DNA of 64,000 bases from Campylobacter novaezeelandiae (GCF_004323845.1 NZ_QPGR01000003.1:88544-152543), one strand, 5' to 3'. Shown: positions 17,770 to 27,715, numbered from the stretch's first letter. Translations and numbers: made by a program. The notes: generated by a model not told the origin, from the sequence alone.

Positions 17770-19603
17770 GAGATTATCCTATACTCATAAAGAGCTTCAA
17801 AATTTAAGTCTTAAAGAGCTTGAAGACTTAGCTTTTAATTTAAGAGAGAAAATTATAGAGGTGGTTTCAAAAAATGGAGGACATTTAAGTTCAAATTTAG
17901 GTGCTGTAGAACTTAGTATTGCAATGCATGTGGTTTTTGATCACAGTAAAGATCCTTTTATTTTTGACGTCTCTCACCAATCTTACGCTCATAAACTCTT
18001 AAGTGGAAGAGAAAATATTTTTCATACTTTACGTCAATTTAAAGGACTTAGTGGATACACTAAACCAAATGAAGGAGATTATTTTATTGCGGGGCATTCT
18101 AGTACTTCAATTTCTTTAGCCATTGGGGCTTGTAAAGCTATAAAATTAAAAAATGAAGATCGCTTACCTGTGGTTTTAATTGGAGATGGGGCTTTAAGTG
18201 CTGGAATGGCTTATGAAGCTTTAAATGAATTGGGTGATAGAAAATATCCTTGTGTCATTATACTAAATGATAACGAAATGAGTATTTCAAAACCAATAGG
18301 AGCTATTTCTAAGTATCTTTCTCAGGCAATGGCAACACAATTTTATCAAAAATTTAAAAAAAGAGTAGAAAAAATGCTTGATTTTTTGCCAGATGGTGCA
18401 ACCTATATGGCAAAGCGTTTTGAGGAGAGTTTTAAACTAATTACACCTGGGCTTTTATTTGAAGAATTAGGACTTGAATATATAGGTCCTATTAATGGGC
18501 ATAATTTAAATGAAATTATTGCTGCTTTAAAACAAGCAAAACTTATAAAAAAACCTTGTGTTATTCATGCACAAACTATAAAAGGAAAGGGTTATTCTTT
18601 AGCTGAAGGAAGACATGCTAAATGGCATGGGGTTAGTGCTTTTAATATAAAAAATGGAGAAAGTCTTAAGAAGCAAGATAAAAAAAGTGCTACTGAAATT
18701 TTTAGTCAAAATTTATTAGAATTAGCAAATAAATATGAAAATATAGTCGGAGTTACTGCGGCTATGCCTAGCGGAACAGGACTTGATAAGCTTATAGAAA
18801 AATATCCTCAAAGATTTTGGGATGTGGCTATTGCAGAGCAACATGCTGTAACTTCCATGGCAGCTATGGCAAAAGAAGGTTTTAAACCTTTTATAGCTAT
18901 TTATAGCACTTTTTTACAGCGTGCATATGATCAAGTAATTCATGATTGTGCTATTTTAAATTTAAATGTTATTTTTGCTATGGATAGAGCAGGAATTGTT
19001 GGTGAAGATGGAGAGACTCATCAAGGAGTTTTTGATATTAATTTTTTATTACCTTTGCCAAATTTAACTCTTGTTGCACCAAGAGATGAAGCTATGATGG
19101 TAAAAATTATGGAATATGCTTATCATCATAAAGGTCCTATTGCATTTCGCTATCCTAGAGGAAGTTTTATTTTAGATAATGAATTTAAAGCATGTGAAAT
19201 AAAATTGGCTAAAGCCCAATGGCTTATCGAGAGTGAAAGTGAAGTTGCTTTTTTGGGTTATGGGCAAGGCGTTGGAAAAGCTTGGAGCGTGTTAAAAAAT
19301 ATACAAATTAATAAAAAGAGTGCAAATTTAGTCGACTTAATTTTTATTAAACCTTTAGATGAGGAATTTCTTAAAGAGCTTGCAAAAAAAACAAAAATAT
19401 GGTTTGTATTTTCAGAGAGCAATAAAATAGGCGGTGTGGGAAGTTTATTAAATACTTTTATACAAGAAAATAATTTAAACATTAAACTAATTAGTTTTGA
19501 GTATAAAGATAAATTTATAGAGCATGGAAAACTTTTTGAAATAGAGAAAGAATTAGGACTTGATACAGACTCATTAACAAATTATGTTTTAAATTATATT
19601 TAG
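17762..19603 (+). CDS. dxs: 1-deoxy-D-xylulose-5-phosphate synthase
   Basis: DXS joins pyruvate and glyceraldehyde 3-phosphate, the first step of the MEP isoprenoid pathway, using thiamine diphosphate. The 613-residue protein has the N-terminal catalytic HLSSNLGAVELSIAMH, the thiamine motif GDGALSAGMAYEALN ... ILNDNEMSIS, the glutamate region in VAIAEQHAVTSMA, and GETHQGVFD in the pyrimidine-binding domain, followed by a C-terminal transketolase domain. Its start lies within the end of fliH, an unusual pairing of a metabolic gene with a flagellar operon, but it is the same in C. jejuni. Confidence 0.96.
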   Translation: MSKRLSYTHKELQNLSLKELEDLAFNLREKIIEVVSKNGGHLSSNLGAVELSIAMHVVFDHSKDPFIFDVSHQSYAHKLLSGRENIFHTLRQFKGLSGYTKPNEGDYFIAGHSSTSISLAIGACKAIKLKNEDRLPVVLIGDGALSAGMAYEALNELGDRKYPCVIILNDNEMSISKPIGAISKYLSQAMATQFYQKFKKRVEKMLDFLPDGATYMAKRFEESFKLITPGLLFEELGLEYIGPINGHNLNEIIAALKQAKLIKKPCVIHAQTIKGKGYSLAEGRHAKWHGVSAFNIKNGESLKKQDKKSATEIFSQNLLELANKYENIVGVTAAMPSGTGLDKLIEKYPQRFWDVAIAEQHAVTSMAAMAKEGFKPFIAIYSTFLQRAYDQVIHDCAILNLNVIFAMDRAGIVGEDGETHQGVFDINFLLPLPNLTLVAPRDEAMMVKIMEYAYHHKGPIAFRYPRGSFILDNEFKACEIKLAKAQWLIESESEVAFLGYGQGVGKAWSVLKNIQINKKSANLVDLIFIKPLDEEFLKELAKKTKIWFVFSESNKIGGVGSLLNTFIQENNLNIKLISFEYKDKFIEHGKLFEIEKELGLDTDSLTNYVLNYI

Positions 19604-19605
19604 TT

Positions 19606-19636
19606 TATTATTTAATAAAAAATATTATTTAATAAA
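19606..19636 (+). promoter_or_regulatory. Two direct repeats of a palindromic AT box upstream of perR
   Basis: The 14-base sequence TATTATTTAATAAA occurs twice (19606-19619 and 19623-19636), 17 bases apart. Each copy contains TTATT-T-AATAA, a 5-1-5 palindrome of the type bound by Fur/PerR-family dimers. The pair lies 28-58 bases upstream of the perR -10 box. It could be an autoregulatory operator or only the AT-rich end of dxs; binding is an inference. Confidence 0.4.
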
Positions 19637-19663
19637 TATAAACTTGTTTTAATTATTTTATTA

Positions 19664-19669
19664 TATAAT
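19664..19669 (+). promoter_or_regulatory. Candidate -10 box of perR
   Basis: TATAAT in the context TTATATAATTTT, 32 bases before the perR ATG. Confidence 0.5.
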
Positions 19670-19700
19670 TTTTATTTGTAAATTTTTAGAGGTGGAGATT

Positions 19701-20111
19701 ATGGAATTGTTAGAAATGTTAAAAAAACATGAACTTAAAGCAACACCACAAAGACTTTGTGTCTTAAAAATTTTAAAACGTCATGAACATCCAAATATAG
19801 AAGAACTTTATGCAGAGATTAAAAAAGAATATCCATCTATTTCTTTGGCAACTGTTTATAAGAATTTAAATACTTTGCAAGAACAAGGTTTAGTGGTTGA
19901 AATCAATGTAGCTAATCAAAAAACTTGTTATGATATCTATGAGGAAGAGCATATTCATATCATATGTTCTAAATGTGGCAGTATAGAAGATTTAAATTTT
20001 AAAGATTCAAATCTTAAAGAGTATCAAGAACATTTAGAAAAAAAACTTGGTAATATTATAAATCATTTAGCAATTTGTGCGTATGTAGATGGTTGCAAAA
20101 AATGTTTTTAG
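19701..20111 (+). CDS. perR: Peroxide-stress repressor PerR (Fur family)
   Basis: PerR represses katA, ahpC and other oxidant-defence genes and is released when its metal site is oxidised. The 136-residue protein matches C. jejuni PerR closely from memory (ELKATPQRLCVLKILKRHEHPN; winged helix SISLATVYKNLNTLQEQGLV). Metal features: HIHIICSKCGSIED with a CxxC pair, and a second CxxC-type pair in VDGCKKCF. The ATG at 19701 is preferred because of the GAGGTGGAG ribosome-binding region; the frame is open to a GTG nine bases earlier. ahpC, a known target, is 8 kb away in this window. Confidence 0.95.
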   Translation: MELLEMLKKHELKATPQRLCVLKILKRHEHPNIEELYAEIKKEYPSISLATVYKNLNTLQEQGLVVEINVANQKTCYDIYEEEHIHIICSKCGSIEDLNFKDSNLKEYQEHLEKKLGNIINHLAICAYVDGCKKCF

Positions 20112-20144
20112 ATAAATTGAAATTGTTAAACAGTTTCAATTTAT
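20112..20144 (+). terminator. Hairpin after perR
   Basis: An 11-base stem ATAAATTGAAA / TTTCAATTTAT directly follows the perR stop; the inner bases TTGTT / AACAG can extend it almost to the loop. Followed by TATTAAAATTT. Likely terminator. Confidence 0.65.
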
Positions 20145-20352
20145 TATTAAAATTTAGATTCTAAAAATCCTAAAAATACTTGTATAATTTTAATTGATTT
20201 ATTGTAATATCTTGCGAAATAAACTTTCCATTTGAGCGAAAGATTAAAATATGTTGTAGAAATAAAAATAAACTAATTTAAAAAGTGCTAAAATTTTTTA
20301 ATTATAATAATTTATTTAAGTATTCTATATGATAAATCAATAGAGGGATAAA
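20145..20352 (+). other. Intergenic region perR-ubiE; possible leader or small RNA
   Basis: No open frame of note. A TATAAT at 20183-20188 stands about 165 bases before ubiE, and the stretch after it contains a short GC-richer hairpin, CTTTC..GAAAG, near 20226-20246. This may be a long 5' leader of ubiE or a separate small RNA. In C. jejuni a small membrane protein gene (Cj0323) is listed here; I do not see an equivalent frame. Confidence 0.3.
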
Positions 20353-21057
20353 ATGCAAAAGCAAGAAAAAATTGTTCAAATGTTTAATGAAATTGCTCCT
20401 AGCTACGACAAAGCAAATAGAATTTTAAGTTTTGGAATTGATATAACTTGGCGTAAAAGGGCTTGTAATTATGTTTTAAAAAACTATGATAAAACAGATT
20501 TAAATATTATTGATGTTGCTTGTGGAACTGCTGATATGATTAATATTTGGCAACAAGAGGCTTTAAAACTTGATAAAAAAATTTCAAAAATTATAGGCAT
20601 CGATCCTAGTGAAGGTATGTTAAAGATTGCAAAAGAAAAATACAAAAAAGTTACATTTATAAAAGCTTTTGCACAGGATTTGCCTTTAGAGAATGAAAGT
20701 GCTGATATTATGAGCATAAGTTATGGACTTAGAAATGTTGTTGAAAGGAAAAAGGCTTTAAAAGAATTTTTTAGGGTTCTTAAAAAAGATGGCTTACTTT
20801 TAATCTTAGAATTTAGCAAACAGGAAAAGAAAGGGTTTTTATCTTTTTTTAGAGATTTTTATCTTAAAAATATTTTACCTATTTTAGGAGGTTTTTTAAG
20901 CAAAAATAAAAGTGCTTATGAGTATTTGCCTAATTCAATTGATCATTTTCTAAGCGAACAAGAATTAGCTAAAGAATTGCAAGAAATAGGTTTTAAAATA
21001 GTAAAAATTAATAATTTTAGTTTTGGTATCAGCTCTATGTTTGTGGCAAAAAAATGA
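20353..21057 (+). CDS. ubiE: Demethylmenaquinone methyltransferase
   Basis: UbiE methylates demethylmenaquinone to menaquinone, the main respiratory quinone of Campylobacter. The 234-residue protein has the family start (VQMFNEIAPSYDKANRILSFGID.TWR), the S-adenosylmethionine motif I IIDVACGTADM and the signature SISYGLRNV..KKALKEFFRVLK. Its end overlaps the start of xseA by four bases (ATGA). Confidence 0.93.
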   Translation: MQKQEKIVQMFNEIAPSYDKANRILSFGIDITWRKRACNYVLKNYDKTDLNIIDVACGTADMINIWQQEALKLDKKISKIIGIDPSEGMLKIAKEKYKKVTFIKAFAQDLPLENESADIMSISYGLRNVVERKKALKEFFRVLKKDGLLLILEFSKQEKKGFLSFFRDFYLKNILPILGGFLSKNKSAYEYLPNSIDHFLSEQELAKELQEIGFKIVKINNFSFGISSMFVAKK

Positions 21058-22217
21058 CTGTAAGCGAACTTAATATAAAGGCTAAAGCTTTACTTGAAAC
21101 TCATTTTGAAAATATTATTTTAAATGGAGAGCTATCAAAAATCACTATCCATTCTTCAGGGCATTGGTATTTTGAGCTTAAGGATGAAAATTCAAGTATT
21201 TCTTGTGTGATTTTTAAATGGGAAAATTTAAAATTAAATTTTATTCCTAAAGTAGGAGATTTTTTAGAGCTTATTGGAAGTCTTAGTTTATACTCTCAGA
21301 GCGGACGTTATCAATTTATTGCTAATACTATAAAAAAAATGGGTTTTGGAGATTTAGAAGGGCAATTTTTAGCTTTAAAGGAACGCTTAGATAAAGAAGG
21401 TTTATTTGACATAAAATATAAAAAACAATTACCTAAATTTCCTTTAAAAATAGGTATTATAAGTTCTTTTACTTCAGCAGCTTTAGAAGATATGTTAAAA
21501 ATAATAGAACAAAAATCATATTTTTTAGCAAAAATTTATGTTTTTAATGCTTTAACTCAAGGAAATTTAGCCCCGTCTTCTTTAATAAATGCTTTGAAAA
21601 AAGCAGATGTAAAAGGACTTGATGTTTTAATTATTGCAAGAGGTGGAGGTAGTAGAGAAGATCTTTTTTGTTTTAATGATGAAAATTTAGCCAGAGAAAT
21701 TTTTAAAGCAAAAACACCTATTATTTCAGCTATTGGACATGAGATTGATTATGTAATCAGTGATTTTGTAGCAGATCTTAGGGCACCAACACCTAGTGCA
21801 GCTATAGATTTACTCATTCCATCAAGAATGGATTTAGAGCAAGATTTAGATTTTAAAACTCAGCAATTAAAAATTATTTTACAAACTAAATTTAAAAATT
21901 TAGAATTAGAACTTTTAAATTTAGAAAAAATATTAAAAGCTAATTCTTTAAATGTTTTAATTTCTCAAAAAATTGATCAAAGCAATCATCTAAAACAACA
22001 ATTATTTTTTTCCATAAAAAATAAATTAAATATTGCTTATTTAAATTTAGAAAAAGCAGAAAATGCCTATAAACAACACGAATCTTTTTTTCAAAAAAGT
22101 AAAAATTTAGTCAATATTGAAAAAGATGGCAAGATAGTAAATTTAAAAGACTTAAAGCAAAATGATAAAATAATTTTAAATTCACAAGATGATAGAAAAC
22201 AAGCACAAGTTTTATAA
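21054..22217 (+). CDS. xseA: Exodeoxyribonuclease VII large subunit
   Basis: XseA degrades single-stranded DNA in complex with XseB. The 387-residue protein has an N-terminal OB fold ([39 protein letters not shown]), the central catalytic region with [37 protein letters not shown] and [26 protein letters not shown], and a C-terminal coiled coil. It is somewhat shorter than the E. coli protein (456), as usual for epsilonproteobacteria. Confidence 0.93.
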   Translation: MTVSELNIKAKALLETHFENIILNGELSKITIHSSGHWYFELKDENSSISCVIFKWENLKLNFIPKVGDFLELIGSLSLYSQSGRYQFIANTIKKMGFGDLEGQFLALKERLDKEGLFDIKYKKQLPKFPLKIGIISSFTSAALEDMLKIIEQKSYFLAKIYVFNALTQGNLAPSSLINALKKADVKGLDVLIIARGGGSREDLFCFNDENLAREIFKAKTPIISAIGHEIDYVISDFVADLRAPTPSAAIDLLIPSRMDLEQDLDFKTQQLKIILQTKFKNLELELLNLEKILKANSLNVLISQKIDQSNHLKQQLFFSIKNKLNIAYLNLEKAENAYKQHESFFQKSKNLVNIEKDGKIVNLKDLKQNDKIILNSQDDRKQAQVL

Positions 22218-22227
22218 AGGAAAAAAT

Positions 22228-23301
22228 ATGAGAAAAATTAATTTTAGTGCAGGACCTTCAACTTTACCTTTAGAAGTTTTAAAAGAGGCAAATGAAAATT
22301 TACTTGATTATAAGGGACTTGGTTTTTCTATTATGGAGTTTAGTCATAGAAGTAGCGTTTTTGAAGAGATTCATTTTGATGCTATGAAAATGGCTAAAGA
22401 ACTTTATAATTTAGATGATAATTATGAAGTTTTATTTTTGCATGGAGGTGCTAGTTTACAATTTGCTATGATTCCTATGAATTTATATTTAGGCGGAGTT
22501 TGTGAGTATGCAAATACTGGAATTTGGACTCAAAAAGCTATTAATGAGGCTAGAATTTTGGGAGTCAATCTTAAAATTGTTGCTTCAAGTAAAGAAGAAA
22601 ATTTTTCTTATATACCAAAAATAAACTTTAGTGATAATGCTGATTATGCCTATATATGTTCAAACAATACTATTTATGGAACACAATATAAAGAATATCC
22701 AAAGACTAAGAGTCCTTTGATTGTTGATGCTTCGAGTGATTTTTTTTCTAAAAAAGTAGATTTTTCTAATATCGCTCTTTTTTATGGAGGAACTCAAAAG
22801 AATGCCGGAATTTCAGGCTTATCTTGTGTTTTTATTCGTAAAGATATGTTAGAAAGAAGTAAAAATAAAATCTTACCGAGTATGTTAAAATATAGTATCC
22901 ATTCAGAATATAATTCATTATTTAATACTCCTTGTAATTTTGCTATTTATATTTTTAATCTTGAAATGCAATGGCTTTTAAAGCAAGGAGGTCTTGATGT
23001 GGTTTATGAAAAAAATTTAGAAAAAGCAAATCTTTTATATAAGGCTATAGATGAAAGTGAAGGTTTTTACAAAGGCTATGCGCAAAATAAAGATAGATCT
23101 TTAATGAATGTAAGTTTTAATATAAAAGATGAGAATTTGCTTCCTATTTTTTTAAAAGAAGCAGAACAAAATGATCTTTTAGGACTTAAAGGACATAAAC
23201 TTTTGGGCGGAATTCGTGCAAGTATTTATAATGCTATAACTTTAGAGCAGGTAAAAACTTTATGTGATTTTATGAAAGAATTTGCTAAAAAATATAATTA
23301 A
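22228..23301 (+). CDS. serC: Phosphoserine aminotransferase
   Basis: SerC makes phosphoserine from 3-phosphohydroxypyruvate with PLP; it may also serve pyridoxal synthesis. The 357-residue protein starts with the family signature [20 protein letters not shown]-lysine region is [16 protein letters not shown] at 22228 is chosen since AAGGA lies 8 bases upstream and the next residues match the family start; the frame is open 13 codons earlier. Note that serB, the next pathway enzyme, is not at its C. jejuni location (between cheW and tal). Confidence 0.95.
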   Translation: MRKINFSAGPSTLPLEVLKEANENLLDYKGLGFSIMEFSHRSSVFEEIHFDAMKMAKELYNLDDNYEVLFLHGGASLQFAMIPMNLYLGGVCEYANTGIWTQKAINEARILGVNLKIVASSKEENFSYIPKINFSDNADYAYICSNNTIYGTQYKEYPKTKSPLIVDASSDFFSKKVDFSNIALFYGGTQKNAGISGLSCVFIRKDMLERSKNKILPSMLKYSIHSEYNSLFNTPCNFAIYIFNLEMQWLLKQGGLDVVYEKNLEKANLLYKAIDESEGFYKGYAQNKDRSLMNVSFNIKDENLLPIFLKEAEQNDLLGLKGHKLLGGIRASIYNAITLEQVKTLCDFMKEFAKKYN

Positions 23302-23374
23302 TTATTTTTTATTTTCTAATATAAAATAGATGCTTAAAAATAATAAATAATTAAATTCTTATTTTAGGATAAAA

Positions 23375-24012
23375 TATGAATACCATATAATTCAAGTTTA
23401 AGCATTTTTGGAATAAGCACAACAAATAATTGGAATTTCGGCGATAAAAATACCGCTCAAATTCCAAATGATAAAAACAAGTCAAATGTTGCAAATTTAG
23501 ATAAACTTCTAAAATCTTACAAAGATTATTATGATGAACTTACAAAAGAAATTCCTATCGCTAAAGGCTCTATACAAGATCAGATTTTAAAGCAAAAAAT
23601 AAAGTTTCAGTGCATTGGTTGGATGAAGACTTACAAAAAGGATATGTAAAAATTTATCACACAAGTATGAGTGTAGAAGAATTTAAACAAAAATGGTTAG
23701 ATCTTCAAGCCAAACACGAAGCTAGATTTGGCGAAATTGCAGAGAAAAGCAGAAAGATATTCAACAAGAAATGCAAACTGCACAAGAGCAATATAACAAC
23801 CAAAAAGAACAAGAAACAAAAACTTTTTTAAACCTATACAAGCAGAAAGTAAAAGCGAAACTTACAAAGATGAAGTAAAAACAAATTTTTGGCAACAATT
23901 TTTAAAAGTTCAACAAGAAAATAGAATGGATGTTTTAGAAATCTTAGAAATGTTAAATAAACAAGGCTTAGATTTAAAGCTTAAGAATTATTTTTTCTAT
24001 CAAGCCTTTTAA
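23375..24012 (+). pseudogene. Decayed gene, at least three frameshifts (unknown family)
   Basis: An ATG at 23375 is stopped after four codons, but shifting frames reveals one continuous coding history: LSIFGISTTNNWNFGDK, then LDKLLKSYKDYYDELTKEI, then (next frame) VSVHWLDEDLQKGYVKIYHT and KWLDLQAKHEARFGEIAEK, then (next frame) DIQQEMQTAQEQYNNQKEQE, and last a frame ending MLNKQGLDLKLKNYFFYQAF at 24012. The 73-residue frame at 23610-23831 is just one piece of it. The protein was hydrophilic and helical, without membrane segments. I do not recognise the family. In C. jejuni this place after serC holds a RidA-like gene (Cj0327), which is not visible here. Confidence 0.7.
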
Positions 24013-24086
24013 TATCCTTGTATTTTTTTAGAATTTTAACCATTTGGTTACCAAGAAAAAAATTTAAGTCTTATCCTTTGCTTTTT

Positions 24087-24160
24087 ATGACATGCTTCCC
24101 CGTCCTTTATAAATCGGGAGTTTCTAGTATCAACAAATCTAGCCTACTTTTGTAGGTCTT
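24087..24160 (+). mobile_element. Probable terminal remnant of an IS200/IS605-type element
   Basis: The sequence CTTCCCCGTCCTTTATAA followed by ATCGGGAGTTTC matches the pattern at the ends of IS605-group elements (CCCCGTCCTTTAGGGCGGGGAG), with the CCCG/CGGG stem partly kept. Next to it lie a compact hairpin CCTAC-TTTT-GTAGG (24143-24156) and a longer inverted repeat AGTATCAAC (24126-24134) / GTTGATACT (24179-24187). Subterminal hairpins are the binding sites of Y1 transposases. No transposase or TnpB frame is near, so only an end or a scar is left. Confidence 0.5.
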
Positions 24161-24387
24161 ATGAATTCTTCTCCAAGAGTTGATACTTTAGCTTTGTAAA
24201 ATGAAACATACAAAGAAGATAATACAAGAAATAGACTTTAAAAAAGGCTCTAGAAGCTAAATTTGGCACAAGTAAAGAATTAGAACTTCTTAGTATGGAA
24301 TTTAATAATGATGCAAAAGAATTTATTAATAAAATTCTTTCTTAAGGTGATTTATTTAGAATTAAAAATGTGGATATAGAGGTTTAA
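24161..24387 (+). pseudogene. Second gene remnant, after the IS-like end
   Basis: From the ATG at 24161 the frame reads MNSSPRVDTLAL, stop, NETYKEDNTRNRL, stop; a shift then gives ALEAKFGTSKELELLSMEF, NNDAKEFINKILS, stop, [13 protein letters not shown] ending at 24387. Several nonsense changes and one frameshift make it non-functional. The last bases overlap the end of fabH on the other strand. Family not recognised; it may be a part of the same ancestral gene cluster as the remnant at 23375. Confidence 0.55.
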
Positions 24388-25379
24388 GAAAAATTTTCTC
24401 CGCCGAATTTAAGTAAAGCAGAACCCCAAGTAAAACCCCCACCAAAAGCATCAAGAAGTATTAAATTTCCTTTTTTAAGACGTCCTTCTTCATAAGCATC
24501 GTTCATAGCCATAGGTATCGAAGCGGCTGAAGTATTGCCGTATTTTTGCACACATACAACACATTTATGATCTTCTAAATTTAATTTTTCTTGTACAGCT
24601 TTAATAATGCGTAAATTTGCCTGATGCGGTATAAAAAGATCAATATTACTTGCTTTTAGATTATTTTTTTTTAAAATTTCTATAACATCATTGCTTAAAG
24701 TGTTAACAGCTATTTTAAAAACTTCGTTTCCTTTCATACTCATACAAAGTGGAGTGCTTATACTGGATTTTTGCGAACGTTTAGTCATTAAAAGATCCCC
24801 ATAGTCCCCATTACTTGCAGTATGAACATCAATAATAGGATTATCAGAATTAAGACTTATAATGCCAGCTCCAGCTCCATCTCCAAATAAAATACAAATA
24901 CTTCTATCATTATAATCAATAATAGAACTTGTTTTTTCTGCTCCTATGATCAAAACATTCTTTTTGCTACCACTTTCAACCATAGCTTTTGCAAGTTCAA
25001 GTAAATAAATGAATCCTGTGCAAGCAGCTGAAATATCAAAAGCCGTTATATTTTTAAGCCCTAGGTTTGAAGCTATTTTGCAAGCAGTTGAAGGCATAGC
25101 AAAATAGTCAGGACTCAGAGTTGCTACTAAAATTGCATCAATATCATCAGGATTTAAATTTGCTCTTTTTATAGCTTTTAATGCTGCTTTTGTTCCAAGA
25201 TCACTTGTTTGCTCGTTATCATTGGCAATACGCCTTTCTTTAATACCTGTGCGTCTTGTTATCCACTCATCTGAAGTGTCAACAATTTTTTCAAGATCAA
25301 AGTTACTTAAAACTTTTTCTGGCACATAAGCTGCTATACTACGTAAAGATGCTTTTTTAACTATATTTTGAGAGTTCAT
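24384..25379 (-). CDS. fabH: 3-oxoacyl-ACP synthase III
   Basis: FabH condenses acetyl-CoA with malonyl-ACP to begin fatty acid synthesis. The triad is visible: cysteine in [16 protein letters not shown], histidine in [10 protein letters not shown] and asparagine in [11 protein letters not shown]. 331 residues; a few residues longer at the start than the usual 320-odd, so initiation could be slightly downstream. It overlaps plsX by 23 bases. Order plsX-fabH after rpmF is the common bacterial fatty-acid cluster. Confidence 0.95.
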   Translation of the reverse strand: MNSQNIVKKASLRSIAAYVPEKVLSNFDLEKIVDTSDEWITRRTGIKERRIANDNEQTSDLGTKAALKAIKRANLNPDDIDAILVATLSPDYFAMPSTACKIASNLGLKNITAFDISAACTGFIYLLELAKAMVESGSKKNVLIIGAEKTSSIIDYNDRSICILFGDGAGAGIISLNSDNPIIDVHTASNGDYGDLLMTKRSQKSSISTPLCMSMKGNEVFKIAVNTLSNDVIEILKKNNLKASNIDLFIPHQANLRIIKAVQEKLNLEDHKCVVCVQKYGNTSAASIPMAMNDAYEEGRLKKGNLILLDAFGGGFTWGSALLKFGGENFS

Positions 25380-26340
25380 TTTCTATAACTTGATTAATAT
25401 TTGATTCGCTAAACTTAATAGCTTGAAAAATCGCATTTTTAATTGCCCTAGAGTCACTTTTTCCATGACTTATAATAACACAATCATTAATACCTAGCAA
25501 AGGCGCACCACCATATTCTTGCCAGTCAATACGCTTTTTAAGTTTATAAAAAGAGTTTTTAAGCAATAAAGCTCCTAACTTTGAAATAAGTGATTTTTTA
25601 ATTTCTGATTTTAATATTTGAAATATGGCTGTTGCAACACCTTCACAGGATTTAAGAATAATATTTCCATTAAAACCATCACAAACTAAAACATCAATGC
25701 TTCCATTGAAAATATCTCTACCTTCAGCATTTCCAATAAAATTTGGAATTTTTTTCATAATTTGATGAGCTTCTTTAGTGAGCTCATTTCCCTTGCTTTC
25801 TTCCTCTCCATTGGAGAGAAGTGCAATTTTTGGTTTTTGAATATTCATAATTTCTTTAGCATAAATTTCACCCATAATTGCAAATTGAAATAAATTCTCA
25901 ACTTTACAATCGGTATTTGCACCAACATCTAAAATTAAAGTATTTGTTTTAATATTCGGCATTAAAGTTGCAATAGCAGGCCTTGAAATATTTTTAAGTC
26001 TTCCAAGTTTTAAAGTCGCTAAAGACATAGTTGCACCACTATGTCCTGCTGAAACAACTGCTTTTGCTTTGCCTTCTTTTACAAGTTCTATAGCTTTATA
26101 AATAGTTGTCTCTTTTCGTTTTAAAACCTCTGTTGCACTTTCTTCCATAGAGAAAATTTCGTTTGCCTCTTCATATCGAATATATTTTTCTAAATGTTGC
26201 GGAATTAAAGGTTTTAAAATTTCAGACTGACCTACTAAAATTGCATTAAAAGGCTTTATACTTAAAGCTTGTATTACACCTTCAACAATAGGTTTTTCTC
26301 CAAAATCGCCACCCATTGCATCAATTGCAATGTTTATCAT
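25357..26340 (-). CDS. plsX: Phosphate acyltransferase PlsX
   Basis: PlsX converts acyl-ACP to acyl-phosphate for the PlsY acyltransferase, whose gene is also in this window (45095). The 327-residue protein has the family start [20 protein letters not shown], the [18 protein letters not shown] motif and [13 protein letters not shown], then [16 protein letters not shown]. It follows rpmF with a 5-base gap. Confidence 0.95.
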   Translation of the reverse strand: MINIAIDAMGGDFGEKPIVEGVIQALSIKPFNAILVGQSEILKPLIPQHLEKYIRYEEANEIFSMEESATEVLKRKETTIYKAIELVKEGKAKAVVSAGHSGATMSLATLKLGRLKNISRPAIATLMPNIKTNTLILDVGANTDCKVENLFQFAIMGEIYAKEIMNIQKPKIALLSNGEEESKGNELTKEAHQIMKKIPNFIGNAEGRDIFNGSIDVLVCDGFNGNIILKSCEGVATAIFQILKSEIKKSLISKLGALLLKNSFYKLKKRIDWQEYGGAPLLGINDCVIISHGKSDSRAIKNAIFQAIKFSESNINQVIENELSKYS

Positions 26341-26345
26341 AAATT

Positions 26346-26492
26346 TTAGTATTCCTTAGTTACTGGATTAACACGATGAGGCATTTTATAACTTCCATCT
26401 TTATCTTTAATAGGCATTGGAAGAGTCACTTTATAATGTGTTCTACGTTTTGCTGCACGTGTTTTACTTACTCGTCTTTTAGGTACTGCCAT
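26346..26492 (-). CDS. rpmF: Ribosomal protein bL32
   Basis: A short gene of 48 residues, read on the minus strand as [17 protein letters not shown], then [19 protein letters not shown] and ending [12 protein letters not shown]. This is the basic, arginine-rich bL32 of the large ribosomal subunit, of the type without zinc cysteines. AGGAG lies upstream of the ATG (26499-26505 region). It is flanked by a DUF177 gene and plsX, the classical yceD-rpmF-plsX-fabH order. Confidence 0.95.
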   Translation of the reverse strand: MAVPKRRVSKTRAAKRRTHYKVTLPMPIKDKDGSYKMPHRVNPVTKEY

Positions 26493-26504
26493 TTTTTCTC
26501 CTTT

Positions 26505-26858
26505 TTAAATTTTACATTTATCGCAATAAAAATAATCACTAAAATATGTTTCAACTTCCCCAATTGCAATTTCTATAAGATCAATTTGAGAATCAAAAAA
26601 TTCGATAGTATTACTAAGCTCATTTTCAGAATCTTTAAAAATACCATCACTTGCAAATAGTTCTAATTTTTCATTAATGGAGAATTCAGCCTCTTCTCCA
26701 CAGCTATCACAAGGCTTATAAATAAAGCCTTTTATTATAGCATTAATTTTAACTATTTTCGCATTAATTTTAACCATATCTCCTTCAAAAACTATATTTT
26801 CAAGATTGAGTTTAAAAGGATAGGGTGTTGTATGAATTTTAGAAAAATGAATTTTCAT
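26505..26858 (-). CDS. DUF177 (YceD-like) protein with two CxxC pairs
   Basis: A 117-residue protein upstream of rpmF. YceD/DUF177 proteins are linked with 23S rRNA maturation in plants and bacteria. It has the typical [19 protein letters not shown] with one CxxC and ends YFYCDKCKI with the second, so it may bind zinc. It overlaps ndk by four bases (ATGA). The overlap and the position ahead of rpmF support the family call. Confidence 0.8.
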   Translation of the reverse strand: MKIHFSKIHTTPYPFKLNLENIVFEGDMVKINAKIVKINAIIKGFIYKPCDSCGEEAEFSINEKLELFASDGIFKDSENELSNTIEFFDSQIDLIEIAIGEVETYFSDYFYCDKCKI

Positions 26859-27274
26859 TTATATATTTCATCAGTTTTAAAGAAAAAGTTAATTTCAATT
26901 TCTGCATTTTCTAGACTATCGCTTCCGTGTACAGCATTTGCGTCAATGTTTTCAGCAAAATCAGCTCTTATAGTTCCAGCTTTAGCTTCTTTTGGATTGG
27001 TTGCACCCATTAATTCTCTATTTTTAAATACAGCATCTTCTCCTTCTAAAACAGAGACAACCACAGGCCCACTAATCATAAATTTAACTAAATCTTCAAA
27101 GAAAGGTTTATCTTTATGAATTTGGTAAAATTCTTCGGCTTGGTTTTGATTTAATTGAATTTTTTTCATTGCAACGATTTTCAATCCATTGCTTTCAAAA
27201 CGATCAAGAATTTTACCTATTACATTTTTTTTAACAGCATCAGGTTTAATAATTGATAAAGTTTTTTGAATCAA
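26855..27274 (-). CDS. ndk: Nucleoside diphosphate kinase
   Basis: Ndk balances nucleoside triphosphates through a phospho-histidine. Family marks: [53 protein letters not shown] and the active histidine in [12 protein letters not shown]. The frame is open to an ATG at 27286, but no ribosome-binding site precedes that ATG, while GGAG is 6 bases ahead of the TTG at 27274; the TTG start also gives the normal length of about 139 residues. I therefore prefer TTG. Overlaps the DUF177 gene by four bases. Confidence 0.85.
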   Translation of the reverse strand: MIQKTLSIIKPDAVKKNVIGKILDRFESNGLKIVAMKKIQLNQNQAEEFYQIHKDKPFFEDLVKFMISGPVVVSVLEGEDAVFKNRELMGATNPKEAKAGTIRADFAENIDANAVHGSDSLENAEIEINFFFKTDEIYK

Positions 27275-27367
27275 AGTATTCTCCATAATTTATTTTAAAA
27301 AACTATGATTATACTTAAATTATACTTAAAATTTTATTTAATTAATCTTTATCAATATTTTTAGTTT

Positions 27368-27652
27368 TTAAGCAAATACAGGAGTGCTTCCATCTCTCAT
27401 ATCTGCACCAATTTCATTACGACTTGGTTGTCCTTCTTGAATATCACTCCAAACTATACAACCATCTGTAGGGCAAGCACTTGCACATGCTGGTTGATCA
27501 TTGTATCCTACGCACTCAACGCATTTGTTTGCATATACATAATAACTATCTTCATTATTAGGATTACTTGCATCATCTACTATTGCTGAAACCGGACACT
27601 CATCTATACAAGAACCACATGCAATACAAATATCTGTAATTTTTACTGCCAT
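27368..27652 (-). CDS. fdxA: Ferredoxin FdxA, two 4Fe-4S type
   Basis: FdxA in C. jejuni is an iron-induced ferredoxin needed for aerotolerance. The 94-residue protein has CIACGSCIDECP and CVECVGYNDQPACASACP, the two cysteine sets of an Alvin-type 2[4Fe-4S] ferredoxin with the longer second loop. Divergent from ahpC, sharing a 197-base control region with it, as in C. jejuni. The ribosome-binding site is AAGGAG before ATG. Confidence 0.93.
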   Translation of the reverse strand: MAVKITDICIACGSCIDECPVSAIVDDASNPNNEDSYYVYANKCVECVGYNDQPACASACPTDGCIVWSDIQEGQPSRNEIGADMRDGSTPVFA

Positions 27653-27689
27653 TTTTTCTCCTTATATTAAATTAATATTTTAGAATTCT

Positions 27690-27695
27690 ATCATA
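27690..27695 (-). promoter_or_regulatory. Candidate -10 box of fdxA
   Basis: Read on the minus strand, TATGAT followed by AGAAT lies about 40 bases before the fdxA start. Spacing to the palindrome at 27716-27730 places that site at the -35 region. Confidence 0.45.
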
Positions 27696-27715
27696 CTATT
27701 CTTAAAAACTTATTT

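Noticed and set aside
23610-23831. 73-residue protein as an independent gene
   Set aside because: Adjacent frames continue the same protein on both sides, so it is a piece of a frameshifted pseudogene.
24087-24160. A TnpB-type guide RNA end as an active system
   Set aside because: No TnpB or TnpA frame is within reach; only an end-like scar is visible.
26376-26660. 94-codon plus-strand frame over rpmF and the DUF177 gene
   Set aside because: Shadow of two real minus-strand genes; composition is atypical (many Phe, Cys, Ser).
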